Positions 1 through 5,227 are shown, counted from the first letter of the stretch. The stretch: 5,660 bases of DNA from an uncultured Erythrobacteraceae bacterium (GCA_950071875.1 CATMNW010000181.1:1-5660); one strand, 5' to 3'. Numbers and translations are program-made. The notes: generated by a model not told the origin, from the letters alone.

Positions 1-120
1 GTGGGATGGGGGCATACGGCCCCCCCCTGACGTTTTAGGCGTCAGAGGATTTCACCAAGGAAACGACCCATGGTGGTCCCGCCACTTTCCTTCCTCCCAT
101 ACGACGGCATCTTTCGTTCC
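1..120 (+). ncRNA. ssrS: 6S RNA, 3' portion (5' half outside window)
   Basis: 6S RNA mimics an open promoter and sequesters the housekeeping RNA polymerase. Several features are seen here. Bases 101-120 (ACGACGGCATCTTTCGTTCC) resemble the conserved 3' end of 6S RNA, whose E. coli version contains GCGGCGGCATCTCGG. The preceding stretch folds into nested and adjacent hairpins: 1-6 with 95-100 (one G-U at the end), GGGGGC 8-13 with GCCCCC 19-24, CTGACG 27-32 with CGTCAG 40-45, and AAGGAAA 57-63 with TTTCCTT 86-92 enclosing GTGG/CCAC (73-76/82-85). The strand that should pair with 101-120 would lie upstream of the window. 6S RNA immediately upstream of 5-formyltetrahydrofolate cyclo-ligase is a widely conserved arrangement in proteobacteria, and that gene follows at 174. 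No U-tract terminator is seen after 120, so co-transcription with the cyclo-ligase is likely. The exact 3' end is an estimate. Confidence 0.68.
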
Positions 121-162
121 GTACCCGCCGGCGCGGATGGACCGGATGCCGCACGCTACCTA

Positions 163-167
163 GAAGG
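163..167 (+). promoter_or_regulatory. Ribosome binding site supporting a GTG start
   Basis: GAAGG lies six bases before the GTG at 174. It favours GTG over the next in-frame start, the ATG at 246, which has no comparable purine-rich sequence in front and would remove the conserved basic N-terminus of the cyclo-ligase. Confidence 0.6.
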
Positions 168-173
168 CTGCGC

Positions 174-746
174 GTGACCAAAGACCAACTCCGCAAACAA
201 CTACGTGCTGCGCGGCGCGAACACGTCGCTTCCCTGCCGGCGAGCATGCGCACACTGGTTTTCTTGCGCCCGCCAGCGCCGCTGCTCGACCTAATTCCCG
301 AAAACGCGACGATCGGGCTGTATCGTGCAAATCGCAATGAAGCACCGACGGCATCCTATGCGAAGTTCTTTTTCGAGCAGGGATACACCCTCGCCCTGCC
401 CCGCTTCACCGACGAAGACGCGTCGATGGAGTTTGCCCGCTTCTCCGATCCGTTCGAGGAAAGCGATCTCGAAGCAGGTCCCTACGGCATCTTGCAACCC
501 AAGGCGGACGCCGAGACGTGTCGGCCCAATTTCCTCTTCGTTCCGTTGGTAGGGTTTACCGATAAAGGTGAACGCCTCGGTCAAGGTGGCGGCCATTACG
601 ACCGATGGCTGGCCGACAATTCCGGCACCCTAACCACCGGCCTTGCCTGGGACTGTCAGAAGGTGGATCCGATGCCCACCGATCCGCATGATGTGCCGAT
701 GGCGGCCATCGTGACCCCAACACGCATTTACGGACCCTTCGCATGA
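174..746 (+). CDS. 5-formyltetrahydrofolate cyclo-ligase (5,10-methenyl-THF synthetase)
   Basis: This cytoplasmic enzyme uses ATP to convert 5-formyltetrahydrofolate into 5,10-methenyltetrahydrofolate, returning a storage or inhibitory folate to the one-carbon pool. The 190-residue product has the usual family length. The N-terminus (residues 1-16) carries the basic K-x-x-L-R...R-R pattern expected for nucleotide contact. Residues 48-57 (GLYRANRNEA) match the substrate-site segment containing a conserved Glu. The signature LGQGGGHYDRWL spans residues 135-146, and the C-terminal DPHDVPM...VTP spans about 170-182. The start is GTG with GAAGG six bases upstream. The gene follows the 6S RNA and overlaps the DUF2842 gene by ATGA at 743-746, which suggests one transcript with translational coupling. 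In E. coli the ortholog (ygfA/fau) is likewise co-transcribed with 6S RNA. Nothing looks broken or atypical. Confidence 0.95.
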   Translation: MTKDQLRKQLRAARREHVASLPASMRTLVFLRPPAPLLDLIPENATIGLYRANRNEAPTASYAKFFFEQGYTLALPRFTDEDASMEFARFSDPFEESDLEAGPYGILQPKADAETCRPNFLFVPLVGFTDKGERLGQGGGHYDRWLADNSGTLTTGLAWDCQKVDPMPTDPHDVPMAAIVTPTRIYGPFA

Positions 747-958
747 GGAAAGAACCCACCTGGCGCATTCCGGTCGGATTGCTTGGCTTGCTATTGGCCC
801 TGGCCATTTATGGCTTGGTCATCGCGCGGTATGCACCGGGCATCATCGGCGGATGGCCCACACTTGTGCAGACCCTGATCTACGTCGTCCTTGGGATCGT
901 CTGGCTCGTACCGCTACGCCGGTTCCTGATCTGGATGGAAACCGGTCGCTGGGGCTGA
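743..958 (+). CDS. DUF2842 small membrane protein
   Basis: The 71-residue product resembles the DUF2842 family, short inner-membrane proteins found mainly in alphaproteobacteria and without an assigned function. Two hydrophobic segments are visible, at about residues 9-29 and 40-58. A glycine/proline turn (APGIIGGWP, 31-39) separates them. After the second helix comes a basic patch and the tail WLVPLRRFLIWMETGRW (54-70), whose Trp/Pro/Arg pattern is typical of the family. The short charged N-terminus and the Arg-rich segment after helix 2 suggest both ends face the cytoplasm. The ATG overlaps the cyclo-ligase stop codon (ATGA), so translation is probably coupled. No catalytic motif is visible, and the link to folate metabolism is only positional. 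The family assignment comes from recognising the sequence pattern, without a profile search. Confidence 0.85.
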   Translation: MRKEPTWRIPVGLLGLLLALAIYGLVIARYAPGIIGGWPTLVQTLIYVVLGIVWLVPLRRFLIWMETGRWG

Positions 959-986
959 GACGGCAGCAATGTACCGGAGAACAGCA

Positions 987-1023
987 AAAGGCCCGAACCT
1001 TCACAAGGAGGGTTCGGGCCTTT
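987..1023. terminator. Bidirectional rho-independent terminator
   Basis: AAAGGCCCGAACC (987-999) pairs perfectly with GGTTCGGGCCTTT (1011-1023). Three more pairs, including one T-G wobble, close a loop of about five bases at 1003-1007. Read on the plus strand, the GC-rich stem ends in TTT after the DUF2842 gene. Read on the minus strand, it ends in TTTT (989-986) after the tRNA-Asp gene. Its position between two converging units and the T-stretch on each side suggest it ends both. Confidence 0.88.
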
Positions 1024-1031
1024 GAATAATC

Positions 1032-1127
1032 CCCAAGTGGCGCGAGTGACGGGACTCGAACCCGCGACCTTCGGCGTGACAGGCCGACACTCTAACCAAC
1101 TGAGCTACACCCGCGCAGCCACTTGGG
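1032..1127. repeat. 10-bp inverted repeat flanking the tRNA-Asp gene
   Basis: CCCAAGTGGC at 1032-1041 and GCCACTTGGG at 1118-1127 are perfect reverse complements, with a possible G-U pair added between 1031 and 1128. The left arm includes the encoded CCA and discriminator base of the tRNA plus six trailer bases. The right arm lies in the 5' leader. In the precursor transcript the two arms could extend the acceptor stem, with a three-base leader bulge at 1115-1117. The pairing is seen in the sequence; a role in processing is inference. Confidence 0.8.
1038..1114 (-). tRNA. tRNA-Asp (anticodon GTC), CCA encoded
   Basis: The reverse complement folds as a complete cloverleaf of 77 bases. The acceptor stem is GCGGGTG with CACTCGC (one G-U pair). 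The D arm is GCTC...GAGT, and the anticodon stem is TCGGC/GCCGA with loop CTGTCAC. The T arm GCGGG/CCCGT encloses TTCGAGT. The anticodon GTC (plus-strand bases 1078-1080) reads the aspartate codons GAC and GAU. The discriminator is G (1041), as usual for tRNA-Asp, and the 3' CCA is encoded at 1040-1038. The gene has its own promoter on the right and the shared terminator on the left, giving a short single-gene transcript of roughly 140-150 bases. Confidence 0.97.
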
Positions 1128-1134
1128 AGCCGCG

Positions 1135-1163
1135 CATTTAGGGGTGGGTCCGATTCCTGTCAA
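1135..1163 (-). promoter_or_regulatory. Sigma70-type promoter of tRNA-Asp
   Basis: On the minus strand a perfect TTGACA (1163-1158) is followed by a 17-base spacer and TAAATG (1140-1135) as the -10 element. Transcription would start near 1130, about 15 bases before the mature tRNA. The bases just after the -10 (CGCGG) form a GC-rich discriminator, a feature of stable-RNA promoters under stringent control. Stringent regulation here is an inference. Confidence 0.82.
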
Positions 1164-1177
1164 CGACGATATGACCC

Positions 1178-1194
1178 TTTTTTTGCTCTTTTTT
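1178..1194 (-). promoter_or_regulatory. Possible UP element (A-tracts) of the tRNA-Asp promoter
   Basis: Two A-tracts on the minus strand (seven bases at 1184-1178, six at 1194-1189) have centres about 10.5 bases apart, one helical turn. They lie roughly 48-64 bases upstream of the inferred start, where UP elements bind the RNA polymerase alpha C-terminal domain. Two shorter tracts follow at 1204-1207 and 1217-1221. The surroundings are GC-rich, so these runs stand out. The rest of 1195-1292 shows no clear gene or signal. Confidence 0.4.
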
Positions 1195-1292
1195 CGCGCG
1201 CGATTTTCCATCCGCATTTTTACCCCAATTTAACCAAATCGGCCGACGCTTGATGCCAGCCATTGAACGTGGGGCAGACACGGGGGCAATCA

Positions 1293-1442
1293 ATGCTGAC
1301 GAAGCTTTTTCTCGCATTTTCAATATGCTTGCTGGGCGCCGGCGGGTTCGCCACGCAGTCCGCGCTGGATCTACAGCGCACAGCGTTCACGCCGCCTGCG
1401 AACAATGTCGCAGGCGCCGCGCTCGCGCTGGCAGTGCGTTGA
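1293..1442 (+). CDS. Hypothetical 49-residue protein with signal-like N-terminus
   Basis: This short frame starts at ATG 1293 and ends at TGA 1440-1442. The product begins MLTKLFLAFSICLLGAGGFA: one lysine, a hydrophobic core at residues 5-15, then small residues with G18-F19-A20 as a plausible signal peptidase I site. A mature part of about 29 residues would remain, ending in an alanine-rich tail (GAALALAVR). There is no lipobox. About 35 of 49 codons end in G or C, in line with genuine genes here. A G-run (GGGGG, 1282-1286) six bases before the ATG is a weak ribosome site, and no convincing promoter was found. It stops three bases before the bkdB stop on the opposite strand, so it fits the gap exactly. 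I do not recognise the protein. It may be a real small exported protein or a chance frame. Confidence 0.45.
   Translation: MLTKLFLAFSICLLGAGGFATQSALDLQRTAFTPPANNVAGAALALAVR
1393..1416 (-). other. GC-rich hairpin downstream of bkdB, without T-tract
   Basis: CGCCTGCGA (1393-1401) pairs with TCGCAGGCG (1408-1416) around a six-base loop, a perfect 9-bp stem. It lies about 30 bases beyond the bkdB stop and inside the small plus-strand frame. No T-run follows on either strand, so it is not a standard intrinsic terminator. It could be a 3'-end stabilising or weak terminating structure for the bkd transcript, or simply coding sequence of the small ORF. Confidence 0.35.
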
Positions 1443-1445
1443 AGC

Positions 1446-2756
1446 TCAGTCTACCAGGATCAGGGCAGGCTTTTCGAGCAGCTTCTTGAGCTGCTGCACG
1501 AAGCTTGCAGCATCCCAACCATCGACCACGCGGTGATCGCAGCTGATGGAGATGTTCATCAGCTTGCGCTTTTCGATGCGCTCTACCCCGTCGCTTCCCG
1601 TGACATACATCGGACGTTCGATAATGCGGTTCGGGCCGATGATAGCCACTTCGGGACGATTGATGACCGGAGTCGTCGCAACGCCGCCAAGCGGGCCGAG
1701 CGAGGTAACGGTCAGGGTGCCGCCCTGCATCTCTTCCGACTTCGCGGTTCCACTGCGCGCAGCATCGGCGAGACGGGAAATCTCGTTCGCGAGCTGCCAC
1801 AGGTTCTTGGCCTGCGCATTGCGGATGACCGGGACCATGAGCCCTGCATCCGTCTGGGCAGCCATTCCGAGATTTACCGAACCATGGCGAGTTACGATCC
1901 CCGCCTCGTCGTCATAACGTGCGTTGATCATCGGGAAATCGGGCAGCGTCTTGCAGATCGCAGTGATCAGCAGCGGGAGGATGGTCAGTTTCGGCTTGTC
2001 TCCACGGGCATCGTTGAGCTGCGCGCGAAGCACTTCGAGATCGGTAACGTCGCATTCTTCCACATAAGAGAAGTGCGGAATATTACGCTTGGACGCGGCC
2101 ATGTTCTCGGCGATGCGGCGACGCATACCGATAACCTTCTTTTCCTCGTCCTCGCGCGTCTTGGCAGCTGCGCCATATCCGGAATTGTAGGACAGGAACT
2201 GGTCCAGATCACCATGACGGATTCGACCATCCTCGGCAGGTTTGACGTGCGACAGGTCGACGCCCAGATCCTTCGCCCGTTTCCGCACGGCAGGGGTCGC
2301 AAGGACCTTTGCACTCGGAGCAGGTGCCGGTGCCGGTGCCGGTGCCGGTGTCGGTGACGGGGCCGGCGGCGGCGCAGGATCAGCCGCCATGGCATCATCT
2401 GCATCGCCAGCGTCCGAAGTCTCGACCTCGATCCGGTCTTCGACTTCCTCCGCCTTGGGCGCGGGGGCCGGTGCCGGGGCTTCGGCTTCTTCCTTCACGT
2501 CGTCCGGAACTTCGCCTTCGACCTCGATGACGACCAGCATCGATCCGATCGACACCATGTCACCTTCACCGCCCGCGATTTCGAGAATCTTTCCGTCAAC
2601 CGGGCTTTCCATCGGCACGGTGGCCTTGTCGGTCATCATGTCGACGAATTCTTCGTCTTCCTTGACCGTGTCGCCGACTTTCTTGTGCCACTGCACGATC
2701 TCCGCCTCGGCAATGCCTTCGCCGATATCGGGCATGTTGAATGTGAACTTTGCCAT
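1446..2756 (-). CDS. bkdB: Branched-chain 2-oxoacid dehydrogenase E2 (dihydrolipoyl acyltransferase)
   Basis: E2 is the core of the branched-chain 2-oxoacid dehydrogenase complex. Its lipoyl arm takes the acyl group from E1, and the C-terminal domain passes it to CoA. In this 436-residue product a single lipoyl domain covers about 1-80, with the lipoylated Lys44 in MMTDKATVPMESP. An acidic and Ala/Pro-rich flexible linker spans about 81-150. The peripheral subunit-binding domain is at about 152-188 (TPAVRKRAKDLGVDL...GRI). The acyltransferase domain runs from about 205 to the end, with the catalytic motif DHRVVDG at 407-413 (His408, Asp412). The lipoyl-site sequence and the E1 genes upstream favour a branched-chain over a pyruvate or 2-oxoglutarate enzyme. 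The ATG lies five bases after the bkdA2 stop, with only a weak ribosome site (GCGAG inside bkdA2), so coupled translation is likely. It is the last gene of the operon; no E3 gene follows. Confidence 0.95.
   Translation of the reverse strand: MAKFTFNMPDIGEGIAEAEIVQWHKKVGDTVKEDEEFVDMMTDKATVPMESPVDGKILEIAGGEGDMVSIGSMLVVIEVEGEVPDDVKEEAEAPAPAPAPKAEEVEDRIEVETSDAGDADDAMAADPAPPPAPSPTPAPAPAPAPAPSAKVLATPAVRKRAKDLGVDLSHVKPAEDGRIRHGDLDQFLSYNSGYGAAAKTREDEEKKVIGMRRRIAENMAASKRNIPHFSYVEECDVTDLEVLRAQLNDARGDKPKLTILPLLITAICKTLPDFPMINARYDDEAGIVTRHGSVNLGMAAQTDAGLMVPVIRNAQAKNLWQLANEISRLADAARSGTAKSEEMQGGTLTVTSLGPLGGVATTPVINRPEVAIIGPNRIIERPMYVTGSDGVERIEKRKLMNISISCDHRVVDGWDAASFVQQLKKLLEKPALILVD
2323..2364 (-). repeat. 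Hexanucleotide tandem repeat encoding the Pro-Ala linker of E2
   Basis: Four perfect GGTGCC units (plus strand, 2323-2346) are followed by three degenerate ones (GGTGTC, GGTGAC, GGGGCC). On the coding strand they give alternating proline and alanine, the flexible linker between the lipoyl and E1/E3-binding domains. The six-base unit keeps frame, so copy-number slippage would only change linker length. A shorter related stretch lies near 2460-2480 (PAPAPAP, residues 94-100). Confidence 0.85.
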
Positions 2757-2761
2757 GTCGG

Positions 2762-3823
2762 TTACTCGCTAAGAATTTTGTCGAGGGCCTCGCCAATGCG
2801 GATCGGGCCGGGGAAATAAGCCCACTCGAGGCTGTGGGGATAAGGCGTATCGAAGCCCGTCACGCGTTCGACCGGGGCTTCGAGATGATAGAAACAGCGT
2901 TCGGTCACCAGCGCCGAAAGTTCGGCGCCGAAGCCTGCGGTGCGGGTCGCCTCATGAACGATCAGGCAGCGTCCGGTTTTCTTTACCGATTCCTCGATCG
3001 TCTCGATGTCGACGGGAACGATGGTGCGAAGATCCACCACATCGGCTTCGATACCCTTCTCGCGGCAGACGGCTTCGACCACGTGGACCATCGTGCCATA
3101 GGCGAGGATGGTGAGTTCATCACCCCTCGTCGCGTAACGCGCCTTGCCGAGCGGAATGGTATAATGCCCTTCGGGGACCACGCTGGCATCGAACCGCTTC
3201 CACGGCTCGACCGGCTTGTCGTAATAACCCGAGAATGGTCCGTTGTAGATCCGCTTCGGCTCGAAGAAGATGACTGGGTCATTGTCCTCGATCGCGCTGA
3301 TCAGCAGGCCCTTGGCGTCATATGGCGTCGCAGGAATGACCGTCTTCAGGCCGGAGACATGGGCGAAAATCGCCTCGGGGCTCTGGCTGTGGGTCTGGCC
3401 GCCGAAGATACCGCCTCCGAAGGGGCTGCGCACGGTGATAGGCGCGGTGTATTCAGCCGCCGAACGATAGCGCAAGCGTGCCGCTTCCGAGATAAGCTGG
3501 TCGAGGCCGGGGTAAATGTAGTCGGCGAACTGGATTTCCGGCACCGGGCGCAGACCGTAAGCCCCCATGCCCACAGCTGCCGCGATGATACCGCATTCCG
3601 AAATGGGCGTGTCGAACACCCGCGACTTGCCGTACTTTTCCTGAAGGCCCGCGGTGCAGCGGAAAACGCCACCGAAATAGCCGACGTCTTCGCCCATGAT
3701 GACGATATTGTCATCGCGTTTCATCGATACGTCGAGCGCATCGTTGATCGCCTCGATCATGTTGAGGCGGCGGTCGGTGCTCTCTTCCGTTTTGGTAGCG
3801 GTTGTGGTTGCGGTGTCGCTCAT
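2762..3823 (-). CDS. bkdA2: Branched-chain 2-oxoacid dehydrogenase E1 beta subunit
   Basis: E1-beta forms the alpha2-beta2 thiamine-diphosphate decarboxylase with BkdA1, decarboxylating branched-chain 2-oxoacids and reductively acylating the lipoyl arm of E2. The 353-residue length is normal. A Thr-rich N-terminus (1-19) precedes the pyrimidine-binding domain: MGEDVGYFGGVFRCT (43-57), then FDTPISECG (70-78), whose Glu76 is the conserved residue that activates the cofactor. FGGQTHSQSPEA (140-151) carries a conserved His145. The transketolase C-terminal domain starts at about 225 (DVVDLRTIVPVD at 261-272, VHEATRTAGFGAE at 289-301). I placed the start at ATG 3823-3821, which overlaps the bkdA1 stop as ATGA and has GGAAGG four bases upstream. 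The frame stays open for 29 more codons, but that stretch is inside bkdA1 and looks unlike the family. Stoichiometric coupling with BkdA1 is likely. Confidence 0.95.
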   Translation of the reverse strand: MSDTATTTATKTEESTDRRLNMIEAINDALDVSMKRDDNIVIMGEDVGYFGGVFRCTAGLQEKYGKSRVFDTPISECGIIAAAVGMGAYGLRPVPEIQFADYIYPGLDQLISEAARLRYRSAAEYTAPITVRSPFGGGIFGGQTHSQSPEAIFAHVSGLKTVIPATPYDAKGLLISAIEDNDPVIFFEPKRIYNGPFSGYYDKPVEPWKRFDASVVPEGHYTIPLGKARYATRGDELTILAYGTMVHVVEAVCREKGIEADVVDLRTIVPVDIETIEESVKKTGRCLIVHEATRTAGFGAELSALVTERCFYHLEAPVERVTGFDTPYPHSLEWAYFPGPIRIGEALDKILSE

Positions 3824-5136
3824 GCGCCCTTCCCCCCGTTGGGAAGTCCCTCGGGAAACTTGGTCTCGCGTTCGTGGATGGCCTGTGCAGCCTGTTCCTG
3901 CAGATGCCATGGCAGGTCTTCGAAGACATCCTCGAACATGGTGTGGAAGGGATGATGCAGACCGTGACCCAGGATACCGTTTGCTTCGGCTTCCTTGGTC
4001 GTCTTCTTTACGAATTCAGCCGCTTCGAGATCCATCTTAGCCTGCCGGTCTTCGTCCCACTCACCGATCTCGATAAGGTGGTTCTTCAGGCGCATGACCG
4101 GGTCGCCGAGCGGCCACTCGTCGCGCTCCTGGGCGCTGCGATAGCCGCTCGGATCATCCGATGTCGAATGGCCTTCCGCGCGGTAGCTGAAGAATTCGAT
4201 CAGCGTGGGGCCAGCATTGGCACGCGCGCGGTTGGCAGCCCACTGCTCGGCAGCGAAGCAGGCAAGAGGATCGTTCCCGTCAACGCGCAACGATGCGATG
4301 CCGTAACCGATACCGCGTGCGGCAAAGGTGGACCGTTCTGCGCCGGCGAAGCCGCTGAAGCTCGAAATCGCCCACTGGTTGTTCACCACGTTAAGGATGA
4401 CCGGAGCATTGTATACAGTTGCAAACAGGCACGCCGAATGGAAGTCGCCTTCCGCAGTGCTGCCTTCGCCGACCCACGTTGCAGCGATGCGGCTGTCGCC
4501 CTTGATGGCAGATGCCATCGCCCAGCCCACCGCCTGCGGTGTCTGCGTTGCAAGGTTTCCGCTGATCGTAAAGAAGCTGTGTTCCTTCGACGAATACATG
4601 ATCGGCAGTTGGCGGCCCTTCAGCTTGTCGCCCCGGTTCGAGTAGATCTGGTTGATCATCTCGATCATGGGATAGCCGCGCTGGATCAGAATGCCTTGCT
4701 GGCGGTAGCTCGGGAACACCATGTCGTCGGCCGCAAGCGCCATCGAAGCCGAAACGCTCGTCGCCTCCTCGCCCGTACACTTCATGTAAAAGCTGGTCTT
4801 GCCCTGCCGCTGACCGCGGAACATGCGCTCGTCGAAGGCACGGGTCATGGCCATATGGCCGAGCATGGTGCGGAGCGTATCGGGATCGAGCTTGGGATCC
4901 CACGGACCATGGGCCTTGTTGTCATCGCCCAGAACGCGGATCAGCCCATGCGCGAAGTCGAGCATGTCCCTCGGATCGCTCGTTTCATCGGGCCGTGGCT
5001 GCTGGCCCGCTTCGGGCACTTCGATATGCGAAAAATCGACCGTGTCGCCAGGCCGGAATTTGGGTTCGGGAACATGCAGCGAAAGCTTGGGGCGGTTTTC
5101 CCCGGCTTCTGCGTTCCCTTCGGGCCTGTCGGCCAT
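3820..5136 (-). CDS. bkdA1: Branched-chain 2-oxoacid dehydrogenase E1 alpha subunit
   Basis: E1-alpha binds the thiamine diphosphate and metal of the branched-chain 2-oxoacid decarboxylase. This catalyses the committed step in leucine, isoleucine and valine breakdown. The 438-residue product starts with an extension typical of BkdA1-type proteins (LHVPEPKFRPGDTVDFS, 20-36), absent from pyruvate dehydrogenase E1-alpha. The core follows: QGKTSFYMKCTGEEA (111-125), PSYRQQGILI (142-151) and KGRQLPIMYS (173-182). The cofactor motif runs from GEGSTAEGDFH (223-233) to NNQWAIS (252-258), Glu224 and Asn253 being probable metal ligands. The loop HSTSDDPSGYR (323-333) matches the active-site loop of the branched-chain family and marks substrate class. 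The GEG form of the motif also occurs in mammalian BCKDHA, so it is not a defect. GGGAG lies eight bases before the ATG. First gene of the operon, overlapping bkdA2 by four bases. Confidence 0.96.
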   Translation of the reverse strand: MADRPEGNAEAGENRPKLSLHVPEPKFRPGDTVDFSHIEVPEAGQQPRPDETSDPRDMLDFAHGLIRVLGDDNKAHGPWDPKLDPDTLRTMLGHMAMTRAFDERMFRGQRQGKTSFYMKCTGEEATSVSASMALAADDMVFPSYRQQGILIQRGYPMIEMINQIYSNRGDKLKGRQLPIMYSSKEHSFFTISGNLATQTPQAVGWAMASAIKGDSRIAATWVGEGSTAEGDFHSACLFATVYNAPVILNVVNNQWAISSFSGFAGAERSTFAARGIGYGIASLRVDGNDPLACFAAEQWAANRARANAGPTLIEFFSYRAEGHSTSDDPSGYRSAQERDEWPLGDPVMRLKNHLIEIGEWDEDRQAKMDLEAAEFVKKTTKEAEANGILGHGLHHPFHTMFEDVFEDLPWHLQEQAAQAIHERETKFPEGLPNGGKGA

Positions 5137-5141
5137 AGAAT

Positions 5142-5154
5142 CGTCTCCCAGACG
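5142..5154 (-). promoter_or_regulatory. Ribosome binding site of bkdA1 within a small hairpin
   Basis: GGGAG (5149-5145 on the minus strand) lies eight bases before the bkdA1 ATG. It sits inside a perfect short inverted repeat, CGTCT-GGG-AGACG (5154-5142): the GGG is the triloop and AG is in the stem. The 5-bp stem is weak on its own, so an effect on translation is only a possibility. Confidence 0.5.
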
Positions 5155-5174
5155 TAATCTTACGCTTGCGCGTT

Positions 5175-5203
5175 ATTTTATTTCACAGTCGGGAAACGGT
5201 CAA
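5175..5203 (-). promoter_or_regulatory. Sigma70-type promoter of the bkdA1-bkdA2-bkdB operon
   Basis: On the minus strand TTGACC (5203-5198) is followed by a 17-base spacer and TAAAAT (5180-5175). Each element differs from consensus by one base. The start of transcription would be near 5168, giving a leader of about 32 bases to the bkdA1 ATG. Its place in the 91-bp gap after thyA indicates that the operon has its own promoter. No thyA terminator was found, so read-through from thyA is also possible. Confidence 0.72.
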
Positions 5204-5215
5204 GTGCACCCTTGA
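5200..5215. repeat. Inverted repeat overlapping the bkd promoter -35
   Basis: TCAAG (5200-5204) and CTTGA (5211-5215) are reverse complements separated by six bases. The left arm shares four bases (5200-5203) with the -35 element of the bkd promoter. This is a plausible operator half-site pair, but 5-bp arms are short and no regulator gene is in the window. Confidence 0.3.
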
Positions 5216-5227
5216 ATACGATTTCAC

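Noticed and set aside
121..160. Possible terminator after the 6S RNA
   Set aside because: GC-rich short complements are present, but there is no stable stem followed by a T-run.
1152..1156. GANTC (CcrM methylation) site in the tRNA-Asp promoter spacer, and another at 5138-5142 before bkdA1
   Set aside because: GANTC sites occur at several other places in the window, including inside genes, so these two positions do not stand out.
1229..1236. TTTAACC as a CtrA-like half-site upstream of the small ORF
   Set aside because: No second TTAA at the required spacing, and a single half-site is too short to support.
1250..1489. A 79-codon plus-strand frame overlapping the bkdB end
   Set aside because: Arginine-rich out-of-frame translation that runs into bkdB. 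The 1293-1442 frame in the same stretch has better codon bias and a coherent N-terminus.
1533..2357. Plus-strand frames opposite bkdB
   Set aside because: Shadows of bkdB. The Arg/Cys and Gly/Ala runs come from the linker hexamer repeat read in other frames.
3824..3910. A 29-codon upstream extension of bkdA2
   Set aside because: It lies inside bkdA1, lacks a ribosome site and does not resemble E1-beta. The ATGA overlap start with a purine-rich site is far better.
2750..3955. A 401-codon plus-strand frame opposite bkdA2
   Set aside because: Antisense shadow of bkdA2, with a basic, low-complexity composition and no motifs.
3802..5157. A 451-codon open frame on the plus strand opposite bkdA1
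   Set aside because: It mirrors the antisense of a GC-rich gene. bkdA1 on the minus strand has full family motifs, and the antisense translation shows no recognisable domain.
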